NCBI RefSeq assembly: GCF_012489685.1 | Contig: NC_080044.1 | Span: forward strand, 21,122,369 to 21,186,368 | Direction: 5' to 3' | From: Lotus japonicus | Lineage: Eukaryota; Streptophyta; Magnoliopsida; Fabales; Fabaceae | DNA length: 64,000 nucleotides | Part shown: positions 10,124 to 21,253 of the stretch, piece by piece | How positions within the stretch are numbered: the stretch's first letter is position 1 | How the letters are laid out: every line of letters begins with the position of its first letter | Made by a program: the position numbers and the translations under genes | The notes under the pieces: generated by a model | Told to the model about the DNA's origin: nothing | The model's input: the letters and a program-made list of their open reading frames with translations, nothing else | Databases searched by the model: none

Positions 10124-12717
10124 ATGGCGCTAGAAGAAGGGAAGGTGAAGATCGAGAGGTTCGATGGCAGAGACTTCAGGTTTTGGAAGATGCAGATGGA
10201 GGACTATCTGTACCAAAAGAAGTTGTATCAACCCTTGACAGGGAAGAAGCCAAACGACATGAAGCAGGAAGACTGGGATCTGTTAGATCAACAGGCCCTT
10301 GGTGTGATCAGATTGACGTTATCCAAAAATGTTGCCTTCAACATTGTGAATGAGAAGACTACTGAAGATCTGATGAAGGCATTATCAAATATGTACGAGA
10401 AGACATCTGCCGCCAATAAAGTACATCTGATACGACGTCTATTCAATCTCAGAATGGGAGAAGGTAACTCTGTAACTGAAAACATTAATAGCTTTAATAC
10501 AATTATTTCGCAGTTATCGTCAGTGAAGATTACCTTTGACGACGAATTGATGGCCTTGAGTCTGTTACAATCCTTACCGGATAGTTGGGCTGCAACTGTC
10601 ACTACGGTTAGTAACTCCGCAAAGGATAACAAGCTGAAGTTTGATGACATCAGAGACCTGATCTTAAGCGAAGATATTCGTAGGAAAGATTCAGGAGAGT
10701 CTTCAAACACTTCCGGTTCAGCATTGAATACTGAAAGTAGAGGAAGAAGTAGCCAGAAGAGTCACAATCAAAGCCAAGGCCGAGGCAGATCAAAATCAAG
10801 AGGCAGAAGTCAGACAAGAGTCAGGAATGACATCACTTGCTGGAATTGTGACAGAAAAGGTCACTTCACCAATCAATGCAAAGCCCCAAGGAAGAAGAAA
10901 AATTACCAAAAGAGGCAATATGATGATGAATCTGCTAATGCAGCAACTGAGGAAGTAGCAGACGCATTAATTTGCAGCTTGGATAGTCTTGTTGATTCAT
11001 GGGTTATTGATTCAGGACATCTTTTCATACTATTCCTTCAAAAGAATTATTATCTAACTATATATGTGGAAAGTTTGGAAAGGTTTATCTTGCAGATGGA
11101 AAACCACTTGATATTGTGGGAAGAGGTGATATTGATATCAGATCCTCTAATGGAACTCTCTGGACATTGCATAATGTCAGACATGTCCCTGGAATAAAGA
11201 GAAATTTGATCTCTATAGGCCAGTTGGATGATGAGGGTTATCACACCACTTTTGGGGGTGGAGCTTGGAAGGTGACGAAAGGCAATCTGGTTGTAGCTCG
11301 AGGAAAGAAACGAGGCTCCCTTTATATGGTTGCAGAGGAGGACATGATAGCAGTAACTGAAGCTGTCAATAGCTCATCTATATGGCATCAAAGACTTGGA
11401 CACATGAGTGAAAAAGGAATGAAGATCATGGCATCAAAGGGTAAGGTGTCAAATTTGAAGCATGTTGATCTTGGTGTTTATGAGCATTGCATTTTGGGGA
11501 AACAGAGAAAGGTAAGCTTCTCAAAAGCAAGCAGGAAATCAAAATCAGAAAAGCTCGAATTGGTGCATACAGATGTGTGGGGTCCAGCCCCAGTGAAATC
11601 TCTTGGAGGTTCACGCTATTATGTCACCTTTATAGATGACTCAACAAGAAAGGTATGGGTTTATTTTCTTAAAAATAAATCTGATGTGTTTTCTGTGTTT
11701 AAAGGGTGGAAAACAGAAGTTGAAAATCAGACAGGCTTGAAGATTAAGAGTCTGAAATCTGATAATGGCGGGGAGTATGACAGCCAGGAGTTCAAAAAGT
11801 TTTGTTCAGAAAATGGGATCAGAATGATCAAGACAATACCAGGTACACCTGAGCAAAATGGTGTCGCGGAAAGAATGAACAGGACCTTGAACGAAAGGGC
11901 TAGATGTATGCGAATCCAGTCCGGGTTGCCAAAAATGTTTTGGGCAGATGCCATTAATACAACAGCTTACCTGATAAATCGAGGACCATCTGTTCCCTTG
12001 GATTATCAGTTGCCTGAAGAGGTATGGTCTAGAAAGGAGGTAAGTCTTTGACATTTGAAAGTCTTCGGTTGTGTCTCTTATGTTCTTATAGACTCCGATA
12101 GGAGAGACAAATTGGACCCCAAGGCCATAAAATGTTTCTTTATTGGTTATGGGTCTGATATGTATGGCTACAGGTTTTGGGATGAACAAAACAGGAAAAT
12201 CATTAGAAGCAGAAATGTTACTTTTAATGAAAGTGTGCTTTATAAAGACAGGTCTTCTGCAGAATCTATGAGTTCAAGTAAACAATTGGAACTTTCTGAA
12301 AGAGTGGCATTGGAAGAAATTTCAGAAAGTGATGTAGCCAAAAGAAACCAGATTAATCATGAGAACGAGGATGATGAGGTAGAAGTTGAGCTGGAACAAG
12401 AGCCAACAACAATAATTGAAACTCCTATAACTCAAGTGAGGAGATCTACAAGAACGCCGAAAGCACCACAAAGGTATTCTCCTTCGTTGAATTATCTGTT
12501 GTTAACTGATGCTGGAGAGTCAGAATATTTTGGTGAAGCCATGTAGGGGAATGACTCTATCAAGTGGGAGCTAGCAATGAAAGACGAGATGATGTCCCTT
12601 CCGAAGAATGTAACATGGTCTTTGACCAAGTTACCAGAAGGAAAGAAAGCTCTACAGAACAGATGGGTCTATAGACTGAAGGAAGAATCTGATGGCAGCA
12701 GAAGGTACAAGGCAAGA
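10124..12717 (+). pseudogene. Tork-like copia polyprotein, N-terminal part (gag-PR-IN-start of RT)
   Basis: ATG at 10124 (MALEEGKVKIERFDG) starts Gag, with a CWNCDRKGHFTNQC zinc knuckle near 10837-10878. Protease begins SWVIDSG near 11000. Directly after the active site one base is missing, and reading continues in the frame open from 11116. Integrase follows with an HHCC-type N-terminus (HQRLGHMSEKGM), catalytic blocks TDVWGPA and SDNGGEYDS, and PEQNGVAERMNRT. TGA at 12049 and TAG at 12544 interrupt the frame. The RT entrance NRWVYRL is cut after ..RYKAR by the nested Athila-like element, and coding resumes at 19816. Confidence 0.9.
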
Positions 12718-14048
12718 TGATGACCCTATTTTAGTAGTGTTTTTAGGGTCATTTCTTTGTTTGTTTTGAGTCTTTCTGTTGAGTCTCATGTAGTGTTTCA
12801 TGCATTCTCATGCATTTTTATTCTTTTCTTTAGTTTTTATTTCGTTTTGGTGATTTAGTAGTTTTATAGGTAGTTTTCTTGCATTTTGAGTAAAGTTTAG
12901 GACTTGCATGGTTTTGTTGTGTTTTATGAAGGACTTCTTGTGCTAATGAGCTCTTGGAGCTTCTAGAATCTTCCTTGTCTTGTTGGTTAGGTTTGAAGTG
13001 CAAAAACTGAAGGAGAGAGAAGGCCAAGAAGCATGGAATTGATGAAGAACTTAAAGAGAATTGAAAAGAGGAGTTTCAGAAGCCAAAAAGTCTTTTTCAG
13101 GCGAGCTTGAGCGCCTAGGCGCTGGGAGTGGGCACCTAGGCGCCAATAGGGTCAGAGAGCATGTTTTTCAACATGCAATTGGCGCTCAGGCGCTCTGAAT
13201 TGGCGCCTGAGCGCCCAGTTTCGTTTGTTTTGCCTATAAATAAGGCTTAGGCCAATTTCCTTGATACATTTTGGACATTTTACTCATTTTTGATCAAGTT
13301 TGAGAGCTGAGGAGAACTTTGGAGCCAAGGGAGGCTTCCAACTTGTATTTCTTCTCAGGTTTTCTTTACATTTCCTTTATGAATTCACTAGCCATGAGTG
13401 GCTAGTCTACTTTTTGCTTTGGGTTAAGAGATTCTATGAAATTTTAGTTTGTCAAATCCTATCTCTATGCATGAGTCTTGATTCAATCTTGTATTTCAAT
13501 TCCTTATTGCATGTTTAGCTTTGGTGCACCTCTGCTATAGGCTAGATTATAATTGAATGGAAATTTGTTATGATCTAGGGACATGAATTGGAATAGATCC
13601 TTCTATACTTGCTTCTAGAAATAGAGTGAGGGTAGGGTTTTGTTGGCCTGAACATACATGCTCTTTTACCTCTTATGAATGTTTAAGTACACAAGGAATT
13701 GGGCTTATCTTTCAGTTTGAGAGAATTACTTTTGTGAGGAATCAACTAGTAAGTACATAGGCTATAACAACAAGAGATAAATCAAGATATCACATGCATA
13801 GGATAGGTGGACTAAAATGGATTAGATGATCAAAAGCCCAAGGCAATTTTCCATCATTGTTATTTACATCATTTTCAACATTGCTCTTTTGCAAATCTTT
13901 TGTTACAATCAACCAAAACCAATTTCTGAATTTTACTGTTTTAAGAACGTGCAAACTCTAGACTTAAATCAACAATTCTCACTCACAATCCCTGTGGTTC
14001 GATATTTTAAAACCCGGAGGTATTCGTACACTTGCGAATTGACCAATA
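12718..14048 (+). repeat. 5' LTR of the Athila-like element
   Basis: 1331 bases, TGATGACCC at the start and GACCAATA at the end (the partner LTR ends GACCAACA). It holds a TATA box (GCCTATAAATAAGGC, near 13233-13247) and, just upstream, several palindromic motifs such as GCGCCTAGGCGC and GGCGCCTGAGCGCC (13104-13220). Confidence 0.9.
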
Positions 14049-14054
14049 AGTTTT

Positions 14055-14072
14055 TGGCGCCGTTGCCGGGGA
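14055..14072 (+). other. Primer-binding site, tRNA-Asp type
   Basis: TGGCGCCGTTGCCGGGGA, six bases after the 5' LTR. It is the primer-binding motif common to Athila-lineage elements. Confidence 0.85.
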
Positions 14073-14179
14073 TTGTTTGTGGTTTTCGGTTTAAGTTAAA
14101 GAGTTTGTTTGTTTGTTTTACTAAGCATTGCATTGAATAGGTGTTACTAACCTTTTCTCTGTTTTTGTGATTTCAGTTT

Positions 14180-16564
14180 ATGCACAGTAGGCTTGGCACA
14201 GATCCATTGCTGTTTGATCCGGAGCCTGAACGTACTCTTCGCCGTCGTTGAGCCCAACAAAGGCTTGAAGCCATGGCTGCTCAAATGACGGAAAAGGAGA
14301 TGCAAGCCCACATAGAAGAAAGAGTGAATGAGGCTCTTGCTCAAAGACTTCAAGAGCAAGAATTGGAGAATGCCAATCGTTCTCTCAGAGACCTCACCTC
14401 GGCTGCCATGAGCTACGATTATCCGGGCAGCATAGTTTCCCCCGATGGCACGGGAAATTTTGAGCTGAGGCCGGCATTCATTAATTTGGTGAGCCAAAAT
14501 CAGTATGGTGGAGGTGCTCTCGAAGATCCTCATGCACACATGGAGCGGTTTATCCGCAATTGCAACACCTACAGAGTTCAGAATGTTTCAGCGGACACCA
14601 TCCGCTTGAGTTTATTCCCTTTTTCATTGAGGGATACTGCTGAAGAGTGGTTGAATTCACAGCCCCAAGGTAGCATTACATCTTGGGAAGACTTGGCTGA
14701 GAAGTTCACCACAAGGTTTGTTCCAAGAGCCCTCTTGAGAAAGCTCAAGAATGACATCATGACTTTTACTCAATCCACCGATGAGAATCTCTATGAAGCT
14801 TGGGAGAGGTTCAAGAAGCTCTTGAGGAGGTGTCCTCAACATAACCTTACTCAAGCTGAGCAAGTAGCAAAGTTCTATGATGGTCTCCAATATTCTTCGA
14901 GGTTTGGTTTGGATGCAGCTTCAAGTGGAGAGTTCGATGCCTTACTTCCACAAGTGGGGTATGAGCTGATTGAAAAGATGGCTATAAGAGCCATGAACTC
15001 TAGTAATGATTGCCAAGCCCGAAGAGGAGTCCTTGAGGTTGAAGCTTATGATCAACTTATGGCCTCCAACAAGCAACTCTCCAAGCAAATGAATGAGATT
15101 CAAAATCAAATGAAGACTACCAAGATTGGTGGTCGAGTTGCCAAGGTGGAGTGTGTGACTTGCGGAGGGCCACATGACAGCGAAGAATGCACAGAGACTA
15201 GACCGGAGGAGGAAGTGAAGGCTATGGGTCAAGCTCGGAATGACCCATTTTCAAATACTTACAATCCAGGATGGAGAAATCACCCTAATTTTTCTTGGAG
15301 GCAAGGTAATAATGGGCAAGGAAATGGCTTTCAATGACAATTTCCTAGCCAAGGATTTCAAGGCCAAAGGTCAAGACAACCTCAAGAGCGAGGAGAAGGT
15401 GAAGGTAGTGGTTCCAAGAAGAGCTTAGAAGAGTTGGTGGAAACTTTCATCAACCGGACGGAGAACAATTACAAGAATCAAGAGGCGGCTATCAAGAATC
15501 TTGAGAATCAATTTGGCTAGCTGGCCAAGCAAATAGCTGAGAGACCTCAAGGTAAATTTCCTTCCGACACTATCCCCAATCCTAAGCAAGAAAATGCCTC
15601 TGTTGTAGCCACTAGAAGTGGGAGAGTGATGAGTGAGTCGAAGAAAAAAACAGAGGGAGAAAAGAGAGAGGAAATAGTGGGAGGAGAAGTAGTTGTGCCT
15701 ATTAAGGTGAGAGAGGAAGTTGATCTTACTCCTGAAACTAGCAAGGTTCCGTTTCCTAAAGCATTGGCTAAGAAGAGCTTAGATAAAAAGTTTTCAAAAT
15801 TTGTTGATGTTTTCAAAAAGCTCCACATTAGTATTCCTTTTGCCGATGCTTTGGAACAAATGCCTATATATGCTAAGTTTATGAAGGATATTCTGCATAA
15901 GAGAAGAAGATTGAAGGGAGTAGATGAGACGGTGTTGATGACGGAGGAATGTAGTGCCATTTTGCAGCGGAAGATGCCTAAGAAAAGAAGGGACCCCGGA
16001 AGTTTCACTATTCCGATAGAAATTGAAGGCATGGCGGACGTGGAAGCCTTGTGTGATCTTGGAGCGAGCATCAATTTGATGCCGCTCACCATGTTTGAGA
16101 GGCTTAACCTAGGAGAGGTTACCCCAACCATGCTCTCCTTGCAAATGGCGGATCGATCCCTTAAGACTCCATATGGGATTGTGGAGGATGTAATGGTGCA
16201 GGTGGACAAGTATGTGTTCCCCGTGGATTTTGTTGTGCTTGATATGGAGGAGGATGAGAAGATTCCTCTCATTCTTGGTCGACCTTTCTTAGCTACTGGT
16301 AGAGCTAAGATTGACGTTGACAAGGGTCACCTCGTTCTCCGTGTTGGTAAGGAAAAGGTACGGTTTTCTGTTTTTAATCCTATGATTGAGACTAACCATG
16401 ACAATGATTTTGTCTGTGATGTGATTCGAAGCAGGTCAAAGGTTTCAGAAGAGACCCCCAAAGTTAATGCCCAAATTGATGAGTTTCATCCGGCTCTCAT
16501 CAAGCTTGTTAATGGTAACAAGTATGGGGGTCCAAGTATGAGAACTTACATGCTCATATGGTGA
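14180..16564 (+). pseudogene. Athila-type gag-protease
   Basis: A single reading frame from ATG at 14180 (MHSRLGTDPLLFDPEPERT) to 16564, interrupted only by three stops: TGA 14249, TGA 15335 and TAG 15518. All three can be explained as C-to-T changes of CGA, CGA and CAG. Gag has the capsid blocks FINLVSQNQYGG, LFPFSLRDTAEEWLNS and FTTRFVPR, then a CVTCGGPHDSEEC zinc knuckle (about 15148-15190). The protease has LCDLGASINLMP (about 16051-16086) and a second block PLILGRPFLATGRAKIDV. The expected next domain, RT, is missing; the sequence runs instead into a second gag-like fragment. Confidence 0.85.
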
Positions 16565-16782
16565 AGTTTACCCAAGCTAGGACCCTTGCTAAGATTGAGG
16601 GCGTTTCAAGTGATGAAGTGAAGATTAAACTCTTCCCTCATTCTTTGACAAGGGAGGCTAGAGCTTGGTTCGATGAGCAAGAGGACATTGCCTCATGGGA
16701 GGATTTACTCCAGAGGTTTTGTGCAAGGTTTCTTCCTTGCACTTGTGGTAAGTTAATCAATGGAAAGGAATTTCCTTCCTAA
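16478..16782 (+). pseudogene. Second gag-like fragment replacing pol
   Basis: HPALIKLVNGNKYGG (from about 16489) and, after a one-base shift near 16536, HMVKFTQ... LFPHSLTREARAWFDEQ... ASWEDLLQRFCARF. These are the same capsid blocks as in the upstream gag, but from a clearly different Athila-type gag (LFPHSLTREARAWF against LFPFSLRDTAEEWL). The element thus carries protease followed by a foreign piece of gag where RT should begin. It is probably a product of template switching. The reading frame ends at 16782. Confidence 0.75.
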
Positions 16783-16994
16783 CACCATCGGAAGGAGAGT
16801 CAACCTAGGACTATAACCTAGGGCTAAATGGGAGACAACCCATTCTCTTAATTTTGTTATTTTCTATCTTTTAATTTTGTAGTATTTTAGGTGTTTAATT
16901 TCAAAAAAAAAAGGAAAAAAAAAGTGAAATTTTTGTGAAAGAACTGGGTTGAGCGCCTAGGCGCCAATTCATGGACGCCTAGGCGCCAATTAGT

Positions 16995-17251
16995 GGCAGA
17001 GGCACTGCCTCTGGCACTGGTGTGAGCGCCTGAGCGTTCCCCTCGAGCGCTCAAGCGCTCCTGTTCGTGTTTTTGCTTACATTTTGGGTTTTAAAACCCC
17101 AACCTTCATGGACGCCTAGGCGTCCATGAATTGGCAGAGGCACTGCCTCTGGCACTGGTGTGAGCGCTTGAGCGTTCCCCTCGAGCGCTCAAGCGCTCCT
17201 GTTCGTGTTTTTGCTTACATTTTGGGTTTTAAAACCCCAACCTTTCATTTT
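16995..17251. repeat. Tandem duplication, 138-bp unit, GC-rich palindromes
   Basis: GGCAGAGGCACTGCCTCTGG starts at 16995 and again at 17133. The two units share nearly all bases, including GAGCGTTCCCCTCGAGCGC, CAAGCGCTCCTGTTCGTG and a GGGTTTTAAAACCCC palindrome. GCGCCTAGGCGCC-type palindromes precede and join the units. The same motif class occurs in both LTRs of this element. Confidence 0.85.
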
Positions 17252-17854
17252 TCCCACTCTTAACTCTCATTCTCCCATAAAAAACGCACCCCACTCTCTC
17301 CATACCCCATTTCTACTTCTCATTTCTCACTTGCACACACATTGGCTCTTCCTTCTACTTCAAAGTTCTGCATTGCATCAAGTCTATTCCACTTGCACCC
17401 ACTCACTCTCAAGTCAAGGTAAGTTCCATTTTCCACTTCCCTTCATCATGGTTCATGAGTTTTGCAATGCATGCTTCTTTTGGGTAAGGGTGAGTGAATT
17501 TGTGCTAGTGCAAGTTGGGTTTGGGATGTGTATGTTCATATTGGGTTGATTTTGTGCTTAATTAGAAAGGGGTTGTAAGTTTGTGAGGAATGGGTAGTTA
17601 GGATTTTGTGGATTAGTTTAGTTTAGCATTTGCTTATAAGGTGTTTGATAGAATGCCTCAATGGGTTCTCTTAGTCGATTTTTGGCAAGTGCTTGTGGTA
17701 GTCTTTCTCTCTTTGCCAAAATCACTAAGAGACTTGTTGGGTGCTCTTAGGTTGTTCTATTTTTGTTTTTGTACAAAGTTTCTTCTTTTTTTTTTTTTTT
17801 TTGAACTAACATTTCTAACATTTGTGGCTTGTGTATGGGCTAACAACTTTGCAG
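17246..17854 (+). promoter_or_regulatory. Putative internal promoter, leader and intron for the downstream ORF
   Basis: A pyrimidine-rich stretch with CCCATAAAAAACGC (TATA-like, about 17275-17288) looks like a plant promoter and 5' UTR. AAGTCAAG|GTAAGTTCC at about 17418 is a good splice donor. A T-rich tract of about 18 bases and TTTGCAG|ATG at 17848-17857 form a good acceptor directly before the next start codon. Together they suggest a spliced subgenomic mRNA for the extra ORF. No transcript evidence is available here. Confidence 0.4.
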
Positions 17855-18655
17855 ATGCCTGTGAAAAGAGCAAGAACCAACACAAGAGCTGTAGCTTCTT
17901 CCTCCACCTCCCGGAGTTTTGATCGCTCCCGCTTCCTATCAGCGATTAAGTAGGAGTTTTACCGAGCTTACCTAGCACACAAGGAGTGTGTGAAGGAGCG
18001 GGGAGTTTTGTATCGGGAGGGAAGAAGAGACCTCTTGGGCATGCAAGAAGCCATGGAGATTAGGAGGTGGAAGAATTGGGTCAACCCCATTCCATTTGCT
18101 TGTGAAGTCATGGTTAGGGAGTTCTACGCGAATACCTACTGTGACAATCAAGAGGACAGGTCCAGGCCACCGGTGAATTCATCTTGGTTCAGGGGAGATG
18201 TGATTGACTACAATTCAGCAGTCATTCGCAGGCATCTTGGTCTCCTCATGGAGGACCAAGAGAAGGAGTTTTTCCCCGAGAAGGCCACTTATCATGAGCT
18301 CTTAGAGGAGACGTCACCAGAGATCTTGGAAGACATGAAGGCAGTGATTGTTAGGCCTAGGCGGGACTGGGAAGCAGTTGAAGATGAGATCATTTTTGTG
18401 AGAAGGAAGGATATGACACCGCTGGCTAGAGTTTGGGCTGAATTTTTGCAGGATTCCCTCATTCCTAGCTCTAACAAATCTGAAGTTAGAGAGGTTACAT
18501 TGGTTGCTATCTATTGCATCGTGAGAGGCCATCCTATGGACGTGGCCACCATCATTGCTGGTCGAATTTATTCCCTCTACAACAGGAGTAAAGACAAGCA
18601 TCGGCCCATCTTTCCTCACTTGATTTGCTCTTTCCTCATTATGCATTTTGAGTAA
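17855..18655 (+). pseudogene. Athila downstream ORF (env-position, plant-transposon-type protein)
   Basis: ATG at 17855 (MPVKRARTNTRAVASSS, a basic Ser-rich start) opens a frame interrupted once by TAG at 17951-17953, which would be CAG in an intact copy. The core VMVREFYANTYCDN... SWFRGDVIDYNSAVIRRHLGL matches the pattern of the domain called putative plant transposon protein in databases, usual in Athila elements after pol. No signal peptide or clear membrane span is visible in this part. The frame is cut where the truncated 3' LTR begins (18643), so the last codons are LTR-derived and the C-terminus is lost. Function unknown. Confidence 0.7.
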
Positions 18656-19810
18656 AGTTTAAGACTTGCATGGTTTTGTTGTGTTTTATGAAGGACTTCT
18701 TGTGCTAATGAGCTCTTGGAGCTTCTAGAATCTTCCTTGTCTTGTTGGTTAGGTTTGGAGTGCAGAAACTGAAGGAGAGAGAAGGCCAAGAAGCATGGAA
18801 TTGATGAAGAACTTAAAGAGAATTGAAAAGAGGAGTTTCAGAAGCCAAAAAGTCTTTTTCAGGCGAGCTTGAGCGCCTAGGCGCTGGGAGTGGGCGCCTA
18901 GGCGCCAATAGGGTCAGAGAGCATGTTTTTCAACATGCAATTGGCGCTCAGGCGCTCTGAATTGGCGCCTGAGCGCCCAGTTTCGTTTGTTTTGCCTATA
19001 AATAAGGCTTAGGCCAATTTCCTTGATACATTTTGGACATTTTACTCATTTTTGATCAAGTTTGAGAGCTGAGGAGAACTTTGGGGCCAAGGGAGGCTTC
19101 CAACTTGTATTTCTTCTCAGGTTTTCTTTACATTTCCTTTATGAATTCACTAGCCATGAGTGGCTAGTTTACTTTTTGCTTTGGGTTAAGAGATTCTATG
19201 AAATTTTAGTTTGTCAAATCCTATCTCTATGCATGAGTCTTGATTCAATCTTGTATTTCAATTCCTTATTGCATGTTTAGCTTTGGTGCACCTCTGCTAT
19301 AGGCTAGATTATAATTGAATGGAAATTTGTTATGATCTAGGGACATGAATTGGAATAGATCCTTCTATACTTGCTTCTAGGAATAGAGTGAGGGTAGGGT
19401 TTTGTTGGCCTGAACATACATGCTCTTTTACCCCTTATGAATGTTTAAGTACACAAGGAATTGGGCTTATCTTTCAGTTTGAGAGAATTACTTTTGTGAG
19501 GAATCAACTAGTAAGTACATAGGCTATAACAACAAGAGATAAATCAAGATATCACATGCATAGGATAGGTGGACTAAAATGGATTAGATGATCAAAATCC
19601 CAAGGCAATTTTCCATCATTGTTATTTACATCATTTTCAACATTGCTCTTTTGCAAATCTTTTGTTACAATCAACCAAAACCAATTTCTGGATTTTACTG
19701 TTTTAAGAACGTGCAAACTCTAGACTTCAATCAACAATTCTCACTCACAATCCCTGTGGTTCGATATTTTAAAACCCGGAGGTATTCGTACACTTGCGAA
19801 TTGACCAACA
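18643..19810 (+). repeat. Truncated 3' LTR of the Athila-like element
   Basis: Matches 12881-14048 of the 5' LTR over 1168 bases with about 12 substitutions and no net length change. The first ~165 bases of the LTR and the upstream polypurine tract are absent. The junction lies at TGCATTTTGAG, present on both sides, which suggests a deletion through short homology, either in the transposed RNA or cDNA or after insertion. Confidence 0.9.
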
Positions 19811-19815
19811 CAAGA

Positions 19816-21165
19816 CTTGTAGTGAAAGGGTTTCAGCAGAAGCAAGGAATTGACTTCACGGAGATTTTTTCTCCAGTTGTCAAAATGACCACTATAAGAG
19901 TTATCCTGAGTATTTTAGCTGCCGAGAATCTTCACTTGGAGTAGTTAGATGTTAAAACTTCATTCCTACATGGTGATTTGGAAGATGAGATTTATATGAC
20001 ACAACCTGAAGGTTTTGAAGTTCCAGGCACGAAGATTCTTGTATGCAAGCTTCACAAAAGCTTGTACGGTCTGAAACAGGCACCGAGACAGTGGTACAAG
20101 AAGTTTAATGAGTTTATGAGCAACTCAGGTTTTAATAGATGTGACATGGATCATTGTTGCTATGTTAAGAAATTTGCTGACAGTTATATTATTCTTGCTT
20201 TGTATGTTGATGACATGTTGATAGCAGGATCAAATATGACTGAAATTAACAGGTTGAAGCAACAGATGTCAGAAAACTTTGAGATGAAGGATCTTGGTCC
20301 AGCCAAACAAATCCTTGGTATGAGGATTTCCAGAAATAGATCAGAAGGTGTTCTGAAGTTGTCCCAAGAGAAATATGTTGAAAAATTACTGGACAGATTC
20401 AATGTTGGAGATGCCAATACCAGAAGCACCCCTTTGGGAAATCACTTAAAGTTTTCAAAGAAGCAGTCCCCACAAACAGATGAAGAAGAAAGTTACATGT
20501 CAACAGTTCCTTATGCATCTGCAGTAGGGAGCTTGATGTATGCTATGGTTTGTACAAGACCTGATATAGCATATGTTGTGGGAGTTGTCAGCAGATTCAT
20601 GTCAAATCCTGGGAAGGAGCATAAGGAAGGTGTAAAGTGGATACTGAGATATCTGAAGGATTCTTCAAGAATGTGTCTATGCTTTAGAAGAAATGATCTC
20701 ACTTTACAGGGGTTTTCTGATGCTGATCTAGGAGGAGACTCAGATGGTGGAAAAAGCACCACAGGTTATATTTTCACCTTAGGAGGAACTGCTGTGAGTT
20801 GGAAGTCTAAACTTCAAAATAGAGTTGCTCTCTCAACCACTGAATCAGAATATGTTGCCATTTCAGAAGCAGCCAAGGAGATGATATGGTTGAAGAATTT
20901 TCTCAAAGAATTGGGAAAAGAACAAGATGTTCCTCCATTGTTTAGTGACAGTCAAAGTGCTATTTGCCTTGCAAAAAATCCTGTCTTTCACTCCAGATGC
21001 AAGCACATACAGATGAAGTATCATTTCATCAGAGAACTTATCAATGATGAAGAATTATCTCTGTTGAAGATCTTAGGATCAGAGAATCCAGCTGATATGT
21101 TGACCAAGACTGTTACAGCTGATAAGCTGAGGCTTTGCATTGCCTCAGCTGGCCTTCGAGGATAA
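19816..21165 (+). pseudogene. Tork-like copia polyprotein, C-terminal part (RT-RNase H)
   Basis: Continues the RT broken at 12717. A TAG at 19942-19944 (CAG in relatives, LHLE*LDVKT) interrupts the start. From 19978 the frame is open for 395 codons: [14 protein letters not shown], the RT active site LYVDDMLIAG (about 20200-20229), then RNase H with GFSDADLGGD, KSTTGYIF, STTESEYVAISEA and ENPADMLTK. It ends at TAA 21163-21165 just before the polypurine tract. The long open stretch shows that decay is recent. Confidence 0.9.
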
Positions 21166-21241
21166 TTGAAGACGAAGGCGCTACACTAGGTGGAGAGCAA
21201 ATTAGCTTATTGCTTACAAGAAGTTACTACAATTAGACTCC

Positions 21242-21253
21242 AAGTGGGAGAAT
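21242..21253 (+). other. Polypurine tract of the Tork-like element
   Basis: AAGTGGGAGAAT lies immediately before the 3' LTR start TGTTATG at 21254, the standard position of the second-strand primer. Confidence 0.8.

Larger units (their letters stand above)
12718..19810 (+). mobile_element. Non-autonomous Athila-like Ty3/gypsy element
   Basis: TSD CAAGA at 12713-12717 and 19811-19815; removing the insertion restores the copia RT codons for KARLV without any gap. The 5' LTR is 12718-14048. The 3' LTR keeps only 18643-19810, so its first ~165 bases and the polypurine tract are missing. The primer-binding site TGGCGCCGTTGCCGGGGA (14055-14072) is the tRNA-Asp type typical of Athila. Contents: gag-protease (14180-16564), a second gag-like fragment (16478-16782), a GC-rich repeat block, and the downstream Athila-type ORF (17855-18655). 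No RT, RNase H or integrase. The shared 1168 bases of the LTRs differ at about 12 positions by eye, with no net indels. Confidence 0.9.

Noticed and set aside
14147..14539. 130-codon minus-strand ORF
   Set aside because: Shadow of the Athila-type gag on the plus strand.
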